Origin: Occidentia massiliensis
GTDB taxonomy: Bacteria > Pseudomonadota > Alphaproteobacteria > Rickettsiales > Rickettsiaceae
Reading direction: 5' to 3'
DNA: 53,519 bases
Assembly: GCA_000309075.1 (NCBI GenBank)
Contig: CANJ01000037.1
Location: forward strand, 1 to 53,519
Shown: in pieces, positions 17,959-27,493 of the stretch
Layout of the letters: each line of letters starts with the position of its first letter
Numbering within the stretch: the first letter of the stretch is position 1
The notes under the pieces: model-generated
The model's database searches: none
Seen by the model: the letters and a program-made list of their open reading frames with translations, nothing else
Told to the model about the DNA's origin: nothing
Program-made: the position numbers and the translations under genes

Positions 17959-19737
17959 TTATTTGATTCTAGTAATACCATGCTTGGTTTTATTCCAATT
18001 AAATGGTTTTGTACATAATTCAAAAACCGCTCTATAGCTAGCAACCACGTGTAGCATAAAATATAGCGGTAATATCATAAAACATAACAAATCTTGCAGT
18101 GTAACATTACGTAAATTTCTACTTAACTTATATAATATTACTACTGAAACAATTTGCATATAAGATAATACAAAAGTTAAATTATACTGCCAAATTCTTC
18201 CTAATACTATATTTTTATTACTCCAAAAATTAACAATTAGAATAGGAGTTAATAAAAAACATATAGGTGAAAATAATATAAAAATGTTAATAGAAGCATT
18301 AACACAAACACCTAATCTTCTTCTTATATTTCTGTCATAATTTAAAAATACAAAAGCAGTTTGTATAAAACCTTTAGTCCATCTAGTTCTTTGATATATC
18401 CAGCTCTTAATATCTATAGGTGCTTCTTCATATGTATAAGAATCAATCATCATTGTTTTAAATCCAGACATATAAATTCTAAGCCCAAGGTCTGCATCTT
18501 CAGTAACATTATAAGCATCCCAACAACCTAATGATTTTAAAGCATCTACTTTAAAATGATTACTAGTTCCCCCTAAAGTCACAGGCAAATTAAAATAATC
18601 CAACCCAGGTAAAAGAAAATCAAACCATAAGCTATATTCTATGCTCATCAATTTTGTTAACAAACTCTCATCTTTATTATAAAAATTAATTTTAGCCTGT
18701 AGACATTTATAATGAGAAGGTAACTTCTGAAAGACATATACAGCTTTTAATAATTGATCAGGGTCAGGCCTATCTTCAGCATCATATACCACTAAATATT
18801 CCCCCAAAATATAATTCATAGCATAATTAAGTGCTTTAGGCTTAGTTCTAGGTAATGAATAAGGCACTTTTACAATATGAAAATAATTAGGCAAATGCAT
18901 AATAGCTAATTCTTTTATAATATATAAATCATCTTCCTCAATAATAATCTTAATATCAAGTTTATCTTTTGGATAATTTAACATCTCCACTGACTTAACT
19001 ATTGATCTTAACATTTGAACTTCCTTATATAAAGGCACTAAAATAGTGTAACATGGAAAATATTTTATATTATAATACGAACTTTGTTGTAACTTCAACC
19101 TTAACATCGTAGTTTTAAATAATATTAACTTAAATAAATTGTGCACAAAATATAAAAAATTTGCTATGAGAAAAAACACTAACTTCGAAAGATAATACAG
19201 ATAACAGCTAATACAACCAATAAATGTAATGGTTGTAATATAATAAATATTTTTAGCATTAACTTTACTACTACATAAATCAAGAAAATATCTTGCTTTT
19301 ATGCTATTTAATTGCTTAAAAGAATATTCTATAAAAGCAAAAAAATCTTTTCTTCTTACTAATTTAATTAAATAATCTGGAAATCTTATAAAAAAACTTT
19401 TGATCTTAGCAGGATCATAACTATTTAATATTATAATCTTTTCTTTATTATTATTAGTACATAATAAATATCGCTTTTTACAATATCTATCTTGATAACC
19501 ATAATTAAGTATTTGATATTCTTTAATTTGATTCATTTCAATTATTTCTATATCCAACTCCTTTTGTATTACTTCTAATATCTTATTTTCTGTTTCTGAA
19601 TTTTTTGTTACTATAAGTTCTAAAACATCTATATTAGTATGTATGGAAATTAATGATAAATACCAAAGCGTAGAAATATTTAAATGGCTTGCTGAATTTT
19701 TTAATATTACTGAAGAATCTAACCACCTTTTATCCAT
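17959..19737 (-). CDS. Membrane GT2 glycosyltransferase (cellulose-synthase-like)
   Basis: 592 residues. An N-terminal region of ~140 residues resembles a degenerate MshEN/GspE-N type domain. Membrane helices follow (~165-210), then the GT2 catalytic domain (~225-430) with VPLYKE, the metal-binding DAED in VVYDAEDRPD, the TED motif in NVTEDADLGLRI and QRTRW (the QxxRW processivity motif). Four C-terminal membrane helices follow. This is the layout of inner-membrane processive glycan synthases. The sugar and product are unknown. It overlaps the upstream exported protein by 19 bases, so the two probably work together in making and exporting or anchoring a surface glycan. Confidence 0.85.
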   Translation of the reverse strand: MDKRWLDSSVILKNSASHLNISTLWYLSLISIHTNIDVLELIVTKNSETENKILEVIQKELDIEIIEMNQIKEYQILNYGYQDRYCKKRYLLCTNNNKEKIIILNSYDPAKIKSFFIRFPDYLIKLVRRKDFFAFIEYSFKQLNSIKARYFLDLCSSKVNAKNIYYITTITFIGCISCYLYYLSKLVFFLIANFLYFVHNLFKLILFKTTMLRLKLQQSSYYNIKYFPCYTILVPLYKEVQMLRSIVKSVEMLNYPKDKLDIKIIIEEDDLYIIKELAIMHLPNYFHIVKVPYSLPRTKPKALNYAMNYILGEYLVVYDAEDRPDPDQLLKAVYVFQKLPSHYKCLQAKINFYNKDESLLTKLMSIEYSLWFDFLLPGLDYFNLPVTLGGTSNHFKVDALKSLGCWDAYNVTEDADLGLRIYMSGFKTMMIDSYTYEEAPIDIKSWIYQRTRWTKGFIQTAFVFLNYDRNIRRRLGVCVNASINIFILFSPICFLLTPILIVNFWSNKNIVLGRIWQYNLTFVLSYMQIVSVVILYKLSRNLRNVTLQDLLCFMILPLYFMLHVVASYRAVFELCTKPFNWNKTKHGITRIK

Positions 19738-20960
19738 AAACTTAAAAAAACTCCCTTACCTATTTGTATTTTCCTTTGCTTGTAATATTCTGTAAAGTAA
19801 CCAAATTGAATTGTCAACCCTTGTTTTAAAATTTTTGATTTATTAATCATAGGAATATATTTTGCAACAGATAGTTGCTTACGTACAATGGTAATACGTT
19901 TATGGTTAGGTTTATAAGAATAATTCATAGCTTGCATTATGATCATTAAATTATTTCTTAACCCTACAATTTCAGTAATGTTATATTTAAAATAATTTAC
20001 AGTAGCTGATTGCTTGACTTTTAAATTTGTTCCAAACTCAATAATATGAGTAAATTTTACCAACTTAACATAATTAATATAACCTATAGATAAAGAAGTT
20101 TCATAAAATCTTCTAGTACCTAATATAGTGCTCCGTGTTACTAGTCTTGGCTGAACCGATAAAACAAATTTCTTTGAATTATATAGTTGAAATTTTGTAA
20201 AAAAATCATATTCTTTACTACTAACATATTTGTTAAAATTAGTACCTCGCTGACAAAAAAATTTAAACCCACAAGAAAATCGTGGGAAAATACCATATTC
20301 AAAAATAGTTGAAATTGTATTACAGCCATAGTATTTAGGATAATGAGTTAATAAAACTACTACCTCTTTTCTCAGCTTTGATATTGATTCTTCTATAGTT
20401 AAGTATTCTTTAATAGCATCTCGGCCTAAATTATTAATCTTACTATCTAAACCCAGCCTTTTAAGCATAATTAAACTACCCTGTAGCTTGTGCTTTACAG
20501 ACTTAACTAACTTCTCAGAAATATTTGAAAACCCGTATAATAGCTTCTCTAATTCAGCTACAGTATCTTGTAATGTCTCAATATTATCTTTTATTATAAG
20601 TTTATATAAAGGAACATTATTATCTACATATTCATTATATCTGTTTTTTTTATCTACAACATAAAGGAGCTCCCTTGTTGATCTTTTATCCCTTTCTAAA
20701 TATATTTTATTAAGATCACTAATACGTTTATAATATACATATTTTGTTTGTTTTAATGATTCTAAAAACTTGTCAATAATCTGGTAAAGAGATTTATAAA
20801 ATTTAAATACTTTAGGAGATGTTCTATCATATGTAATAACAATTTCATATTCTCCAACCCCTGGCAGCCAAGGATTGGCAATAGATAACTGACTATTTAA
20901 TAAAATAATAAATGACAAAAAATAAACTATTCCATATTTTATATATTCTCCTTTAACCAT
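19719..20960 (-). CDS. Exported protein of unknown function, possible outer-membrane barrel
   Basis: 413 residues, family not recognised. A signal peptide (YGIVYFLSFIILLNSQLSIA) precedes the mature start NPWLPGVGEYE. Residues ~40-210 are mostly helical and charged. Residues ~210-413 are rich in alternating hydrophobic/polar stretches (e.g. YETSLSIGYINYVKLVKFTH, GLTIQFGYFTEYY), as in beta-barrels. The gene starts inside the last codons of ftsA (22-base overlap) and ends inside the start of the GT2 gene, so expression is coupled. A role as partner of the glycosyltransferase is inferred from this overlap alone. Confidence 0.7.
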   Translation of the reverse strand: MVKGEYIKYGIVYFLSFIILLNSQLSIANPWLPGVGEYEIVITYDRTSPKVFKFYKSLYQIIDKFLESLKQTKYVYYKRISDLNKIYLERDKRSTRELLYVVDKKNRYNEYVDNNVPLYKLIIKDNIETLQDTVAELEKLLYGFSNISEKLVKSVKHKLQGSLIMLKRLGLDSKINNLGRDAIKEYLTIEESISKLRKEVVVLLTHYPKYYGCNTISTIFEYGIFPRFSCGFKFFCQRGTNFNKYVSSKEYDFFTKFQLYNSKKFVLSVQPRLVTRSTILGTRRFYETSLSIGYINYVKLVKFTHIIEFGTNLKVKQSATVNYFKYNITEIVGLRNNLMIIMQAMNYSYKPNHKRITIVRKQLSVAKYIPMINKSKILKQGLTIQFGYFTEYYKQRKIQIGKGVFLSLWIKGG

Positions 20961-22186
20961 AATAATGCTTGCTTAAACCACCCTTGCCTTAAATTATCAG
21001 AATCTTTAGCATTAATGTAAGACTTCTCTTGCTTATTAGCATAGTGCCTAATAATCCCTACAGCTGTAGAATAAATGCTAGGGTTATAATCCTCAACAAA
21101 ACCAGGTAAAAGCTGTGGTTTGCCAATTCTAGTATGTTTGTCAAAAATTTTACTTGTCAGCTCTTTTAAGCCTCTCAGTAGCGCCCCTCCTCCTGTTAAT
21201 ACTATACAACGTGCTATTAAATGGTCAACTCCTATTTTATCATACTCTGCTTTTATTAACCCCAATATCTCCTCAGCCCTAAGTCTAATAATTTCTGATA
21301 AATAAGCAGCAGATAAAGTTGTTCTACTGTTAATATAACTAGCTTCTGGATCTATATCTTCAAGATTTATAATATTATCTCTATCAATTATACTCTCAAC
21401 AGCATTACCATATAATACTTTTAATTTTTCTGCTGTCTGAAAACTTACAGATAATACCTTTGCTATATCAGAAGTAATGTGCCATCCACCAATAGGTATA
21501 TTATTAGTATATAGCAGCTTATCATTAAAGAAAACACCAAATGAAGTAGTTTTAGCTCCAATATCTATTATAAGTGCTCCTAAATTTTTCTCATCTTCAC
21601 TAAGGCAAGATAACCCTGAAGCATAAATAGCAAGAACAATCCCATCTACTTCTACCTGGCATTTAGAAAGGCAATTAACAAGGTTAAGTAACATACTTGA
21701 ATTAGCACTAACAAGATGTAATCTACACCCTAACTCTCTTCCATACATACCTATAGGATCTTGTATTGCATGGTTATCATCTAAAGTAAATTCAATAGGA
21801 AAATAATGAATTATTTCCTGATCTTTAATTTTAAAATCATACAAAGCTTTAGATATAAGCTTTATAATATCCTGCTTGGTTACATTTTGATTTGAAACCC
21901 TAATTTTAGTATATACGTAGTAAGATTTTGTACCTAACCCCGGCACAGAAATAGTAGCTTGTTTAATAGTTTTACCACAATCTTTCTCTAAGCTATATAT
22001 TGCACTAATAATACTATTTTCAGCTTTTTTAAAATTAGTTACAATGCCAGATTTAATTCCTTCAGAGTAATAAAGACTTTGGCTTATTATATTTATATGA
22101 CCATTATTTTCTACATAAGAAGCAATTGCTGCTATTTTACTACTGCCTATATCTATTGATATAAAATTACAAAGTTTTGTTCTCAT
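20939..22186 (-). CDS. ftsA: Cell division protein FtsA
   Basis: 415 residues. Actin-like fold: phosphate-1 motif SIDIGSSKIAAI, the 1C domain (~85-165), phosphate-2 ALIIDIGAKTTSFG, and the adenosine motif VLTGGGALLRGL. The C-terminus GWFKQALLWLKENI is the amphipathic membrane-targeting helix. FtsA anchors FtsZ filaments at the septum. Usually it follows ddlB-ftsQ; here it heads a different unit with an exported protein, a glycosyltransferase, parE and ctpA. The codons for the membrane helix overlap the start of the next gene. Confidence 0.96.
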   Translation of the reverse strand: MRTKLCNFISIDIGSSKIAAIASYVENNGHINIISQSLYYSEGIKSGIVTNFKKAENSIISAIYSLEKDCGKTIKQATISVPGLGTKSYYVYTKIRVSNQNVTKQDIIKLISKALYDFKIKDQEIIHYFPIEFTLDDNHAIQDPIGMYGRELGCRLHLVSANSSMLLNLVNCLSKCQVEVDGIVLAIYASGLSCLSEDEKNLGALIIDIGAKTTSFGVFFNDKLLYTNNIPIGGWHITSDIAKVLSVSFQTAEKLKVLYGNAVESIIDRDNIINLEDIDPEASYINSRTTLSAAYLSEIIRLRAEEILGLIKAEYDKIGVDHLIARCIVLTGGGALLRGLKELTSKIFDKHTRIGKPQLLPGFVEDYNPSIYSTAVGIIRHYANKQEKSYINAKDSDNLRQGWFKQALLWLKENI

Positions 22187-22335
22187 ATTCCTATTTTTAT
22201 ATTTTCAAAATAATGTTCACAAACTAATACTCTAACTACCTGAGATCATCTGAGATATAAATCAAAAGCTTACAATATGCAAGATACTTGCTGTTTTGCT
22301 TGCCTTATTTTTTATAATCTGATATATCAATAGGT

Positions 22336-22425
22336 GGATAGATGTCCGAGTGGTTTAAGGAACCGGTCTTGAAAACCGGCGTACAAGAAATTGTACCGTG
22401 GGTTCGAATCCCACTCTATCCGCCA
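22336..22425 (+). tRNA. tRNA-Ser (anticodon UGA)
   Basis: 90 bases including an encoded CCA. The acceptor stem pairs GGATAGA with TCTATCC, discriminator G. The anticodon stem CCGGT/ACCGG encloses CTTGAAA with anticodon TGA at 22370-22372. A long variable arm (GTACAAGAAATTGTAC) is typical of Ser. The T arm is GTGGG/TTCGAAT/CCCAC. A TATAAT at 22313-22318 is a likely -10 box. Confidence 0.97.
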
Positions 22426-22558
22426 TTATATTATCTTATAATTTACTACTTTATTTCTATCATATAATAATTTCATCCTCCACTAATACAAAAAAATAAA
22501 AAAATTTTTACATTTCTTGCTTTTAAGAATTTTTATTCTACAAATAACATATTTTATC

Positions 22559-25500
22559 CTATTCACCAATAACATCAACAATAGCCATAGTATCATTATA
22601 TCTCCTCGGATTACCTAAGTGTTCTACCCATCTACCAAAACTCCCTTTCAATTCATTAATATCTTTATTTTTTGTAAACCTAACAAGCGCCTTCCAATCT
22701 TGCACACTTGTAATTGTAATAACACCAGTAGTTCGTCCCTCTTTAAGATAACTCATTATATCAATATCCTTCTCAGTACCTGGTGAAAGGTAATATACAG
22801 AGCCTCCGATTTGAAGAACTAAGTCAGTAACAACTTGAGAAACTTTCAGCTTTATATATTTATATTTTTTAAAATTCTGCACCAAAACATCTAAATTTAA
22901 TACTCTTCTTATAACACTTGACCTAGTAACTGTAACTCTTGAACCGTGACCTATTCCCCAAATTATCCCAGCTCCTGTCCACATAGAAGGAATATCCACC
23001 TTCTTACCTTCAACAATCACATATTGTAAGTATGTTTTAAAAGTCTTAACCCTTTTTTCAAGTTCACAATTTATAGATGGAGCTGAAGTAAACTGAGCTT
23101 TCCCACCAATTAACTTACATTCCCTAGTAGCTCCAGCATCAGATAAAACATAATCATCTTTTTCACAGCTAGCAATAGATTTGCTCCCTATACCAGCACT
23201 TGACCATACAACTCCATTAATAGTTTCTCCCTTACAAGTTGCAAATGTACATGAAGCAGTAGTAGGTTCAAGCACAGCTTTCTTAGCAGTTTTATCAAAA
23301 ACGCATTTCCTTTTATTACTTCCTATAAGAATATCACTAGAACTTTTACATGCACCAGTGGAAAACTCATTTATATTAACACCTGACCACATAACTCCAT
23401 TAACAGTTTCTGAAAGACATTGGGCTTTCCTACAGCCAGAATTAGCTGGATCCAACTTAGCAAAAACAGGATTTGCTTCTTGTCCTGAGTCAAAATGAAC
23501 ATCAGCTCTAATATCAACACTAGGGTCAAATGCACAAAGACGCTGTTTAATTGCTTCCTCTTTTGGATATGGTACTTGAGTTTTTGGATCTACACACACA
23601 CCATCTACGTGTTCCGATGGCTTTGCTGCATGCCATATAGCTTCATTTTCTCTCTTTTCCTTACATTTTGGCATCTTAATTATTGGCTGACATAAACCTA
23701 ATTCCAGTGAGTTTTTACTACGAAGTTTTGATATTGCTTCATCATATTTTGCCCCATACTTACCATCTTTAGGTTGAGGCTTTACTGTAACTTCTGCCGT
23801 AGCTTCAGCAAAACAAAAATATCTAGGACAACTTCTAACCACATAATCTTTACCATCTTGCATTCTAAACTTTTGCATTTCCACAAGCTTACTATCTTTC
23901 TTACGGTAAGTAGGAGTACCATTTTTATTACGTTCCCTATCTATAGGACAGTTACGTTTATCATCTTTAGAACATTCCTTAATCTCCTTACCACAAATAC
24001 CTTCTGTATCATTATCAACTACATCTTTCCTATATTTTTTTAGTTCTATTAATCCATCTTGAAATAATCCAGCACCAGTACCAGCATGACGTACCCAACC
24101 TATACTACCTATAATTTTATCTTCTTTCCATAAGTTTCCACACTTCTCTATTTCTCTTACTTTACACACATTATCAGTAACAAGTACATCTGATGAGACT
24201 GGATCACATTCCTTAATTACTACCACCTCACCATATTTTGCTACAGTTGCTTTCTTTGTACAAATCCTATCTAATAGTTTATTACATTCTTTATTAATTT
24301 CACTATAACAAATTGAGTTATCTATTTGTACAATCCCAACTATTTTTGCAGCTGCTGGTAAAAACTGACTATTTAAATATGCTTTTTTATCCTTCAACTG
24401 CTGGTCAGTACACTGTTTAATCTTTCTTTTACATTTAGATAAGTCTGGATATTCCCTAATTTCGCTTACTCCAAAGTTCGAATGATAAATATATTTATAT
24501 ATATCTAAACACTGATTCAATTGATTTACATCACAGTCATTAATCTTGGACATAAACAATTCTTGAGCTGTTTCAACATCATAAAGATCTTTTACTGATG
24601 TTGATGATGGTCCCCCTAAATCCACACAATGGTCACTACAAGTAAGACTTGGATTCTTTACATCAAAATATCTATTCTCATTAATCTTTAAACAATACGG
24701 ATAATCCAAACTATCTTCCTTACAAGTTCCTGGAGAAGGGTAAGGGTATAACCTATCCTCATTTAACTGACTAGCATCTGTACAAATAGGTAGTTTACTC
24801 TCAATACCAGAATCTTTATTACTACCATAATTATAACATTCAACTGAAGCATTATTTAACTTATCTCTACATTTATATATTTTTACATCTTTTTCAATAG
24901 TCTCCAACTCCTTACAATCCTGTACCTGATTATTACATAAAGATAATTTTCTATCTTTAATTTTCTCAATTACTTTTACACAATCAACCCCAGTTGGATT
25001 GTACAATTTTGCAAGTACACACATTTTCATAGAAGCTGGACATTTTTCACTATCAACACCAGTTGTCGCACATATATAATCTCCACCTACTATATATTTA
25101 TTATTAAAATATTCTAATCCTCCTAAATATACTGCTTTATCATTTTTATCCGGAGTTTCATCATCTTTATATTTCCCCCATAATGTCCCAGGATTTTGCT
25201 GAGTTTTAAATTGAGAATCTGTAACATAAGCACTATAGTTAAACCCTGCTAAATTTAAGTTAAAAGCATTTTCGTTTTTAACATGAATATTAGGAGCTTG
25301 AACAACGCCTAAAGTTGAATAAGTAATATTATCTTCTTTCACCTCCAATTTAATACCCATTGATGGTATAAAATGGTTATTTATTGAGCAATAAACATCC
25401 TTATCACCACATTTTAAAGGAATAGGTAAAGGCGGTGTAGCTCGTTTGGTGCAATCAATCAATTTAGCCTTCTGAAAATTATTTACATCATAAACACAAA

Positions 25501-27489
25501 TTTCATTTGGATGCTGTTCATGAATAACTCTCGAACCTGTACAATCAGTATTAACCCCAGATTTGGCATTTTGCAAATATTCAGGACATATATTTTGAAC
25601 ATTACGAGTTATTAAAGCTAGAAACTTTTTCTTGTTCAACTCAACAATTTCTGCTAATGGTAACTTATTATTTTCTTTCTCAATTGGGGGAAACTTTAAC
25701 GATATATCCTTATAATCTCCAATATCTACTCCCCATATTCTTTGACATATTTTCGCCCCAATACAACAATTACCTAATCCTGAAGTAGTTGTTGCTGGGC
25801 AATAATTCATTCCACAATCAGGCAAACAACTATCAAAAAAACCAGTAGGATTTAAATTAGCTATATTCTCTATACTAGCATTAATAACATCAGTAGTATA
25901 TAGTACACGAAATCCTACTTTCGGTATTTTACAGCCATGTGGTGGTTCTGTCATACTAAAACAACCTTTATAATCCACACACATTTTCTCTCCAGCTTTG
26001 TTGCATGCAGGCAAAATATCTCGAAAGTTCTGTCTAACTATAGAAGGAGTTACACCTGAAATTCTAACACATTCATTAGCTTCATAATTTTTATCACCAT
26101 CTTTATCACTACTACAAATTGGTAAAGTTCGACTATAGCTAATCCTTACAGAATTATGAATTACATTATTAACAACTCCTTTTTCACTAGAAAATACACA
26201 CTTATTATTAGAAGGATCAATTTTCTCACCAGTTATGTTAGCTAGAGATGAATTTAACATTTCTTTAGTACAAATTTGATCTACAGAAATTACACCTGGT
26301 ACTTCATGTAATTTTGTATAAAATGGTGGTGGGTAAGGCCCTAATGGTAGCTCAACACAACCTAATATCTCTGGCCGTACTTCTCTATTTATATCAAAGA
26401 ATTTTTTTAACAAGCTAATAAAAGAGTCTCCTATATACTGAATTACATCACCAACAAATTTCATGACATCTTTCATAAAGCTTAGACCCATCTTATCAAA
26501 TAATTCTCCAGTAAGCATCCGTAAAACTTGCCCTAGCTCAAGTCCACTATCAACTAATGAGATAATCATTTGACCTATAGGAAAAATCTTACTACCACTA
26601 TGCAGTGGCTGCTTTACAGGATTAATATCAAATATGTCAGCTTTCTCCCCAGACAAAGAAGTAACTGAAGGATCAACATAAACACATAATTTAGGTACAG
26701 TAATCCTTATTTTACAATTATCTTTAGATGCTGACATATAAATTTTATCAGCTTTTTTCCGTCCCATTTCATCTAAGTGAAAACATCTAGTATAACCAGG
26801 GTCATCTTTACCAGAAGGTCCACCTTGCTTACATAATTCATCTTTAGATGGATTATCATCTGTTGCACATATATATTTTGCTGAAGACTCCCCAGCTTTA
26901 AGCTTTGGTCCAGGGTCAGGTACTGCTATTCTTGCACATAATCTAAGTAGTGGTACAGCTAAACTTGTAGCATAAACAGCACACTCACCATGAGTTAAAT
27001 TATCAGTATTAGTCCAACAAGCAGCAGCATTACAGCTTTGATGCCTTACCTTAATTTTAGGATTAAAATACGAGGTTGCAGGTGTTGCTTCAGCACAATA
27101 TCTTAAATATCCTGGAGCAAAATACCAATCAGGAGTAAGATTTAGTGTTTTGTCACCTATTGTTGCCCAAAAACGCCCTTCAAATACCGTAGGTGGAAAA
27201 GGAAATTTTAATAAACAACCAGTTCTTCCACTACTATTTTTACCCCATGGCGGACAATTAGCTGGATTTTTAAAATTACGTTCTATTCTCTCAGAATAAT
27301 GAGGATCATATTTTGTACCTTTATGATTAATATCATCTCCATGCTCCCAAATCTCATCAATATTGGCATGTCCACAAGAACAAGGATCAGTTATACACTT
27401 TCCTATTTCTGAAAAAATATTAGCTTCAACTTGTATAGAAACAAAATTTATTATAACAATAATAATTAAAAAAAACGTAAAACTCTCAT
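22559..27489 (-). CDS. Very large Cys-rich exported protein linked to virB4 (VirB6/TraN-like?), with frameshift
   Basis: The ATG at 27489, 4 bases after the virB4 stop, starts a signal peptide (MRVLRFF, then LIIIVIINFVSIQVEA), but an 8-T run (27468-27475) is one base short and gives a stop after seven codons. Adding one T joins it to an open frame reaching 22559, 1643 residues in all; without this the first usable ATG is at 26767. The mature part is Cys-rich (dozens of Cys) with no multi-helix membrane core. Only an amphipathic stretch near FPIGQMIISLVDSGL and SLLKKFFDIN might touch a membrane. Near the C-terminus are two tandem ~60-residue Cys modules (ETVNGVMWSG, then ETINGVVWSS). Position after virB4 and the N-terminal part suggest the extended VirB6-like proteins of Rickettsiales; the Cys richness recalls TraN. 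The exact family is unsettled. Confidence 0.65.
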
Positions 27490-27493
27490 TTAA

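Noticed and set aside
23181-24043. Plus-strand open frames of 66-105 codons opposite the Cys-rich giant
   Set aside because: They are antisense to a long real reading frame, with no start context or recognisable domains.
26767-26769. ATG at 26767 as the start of the Cys-rich protein
   Set aside because: The same frame is open and Cys-rich for 240 codons upstream and joins a signal peptide right after virB4; starting here would remove the signal peptide.
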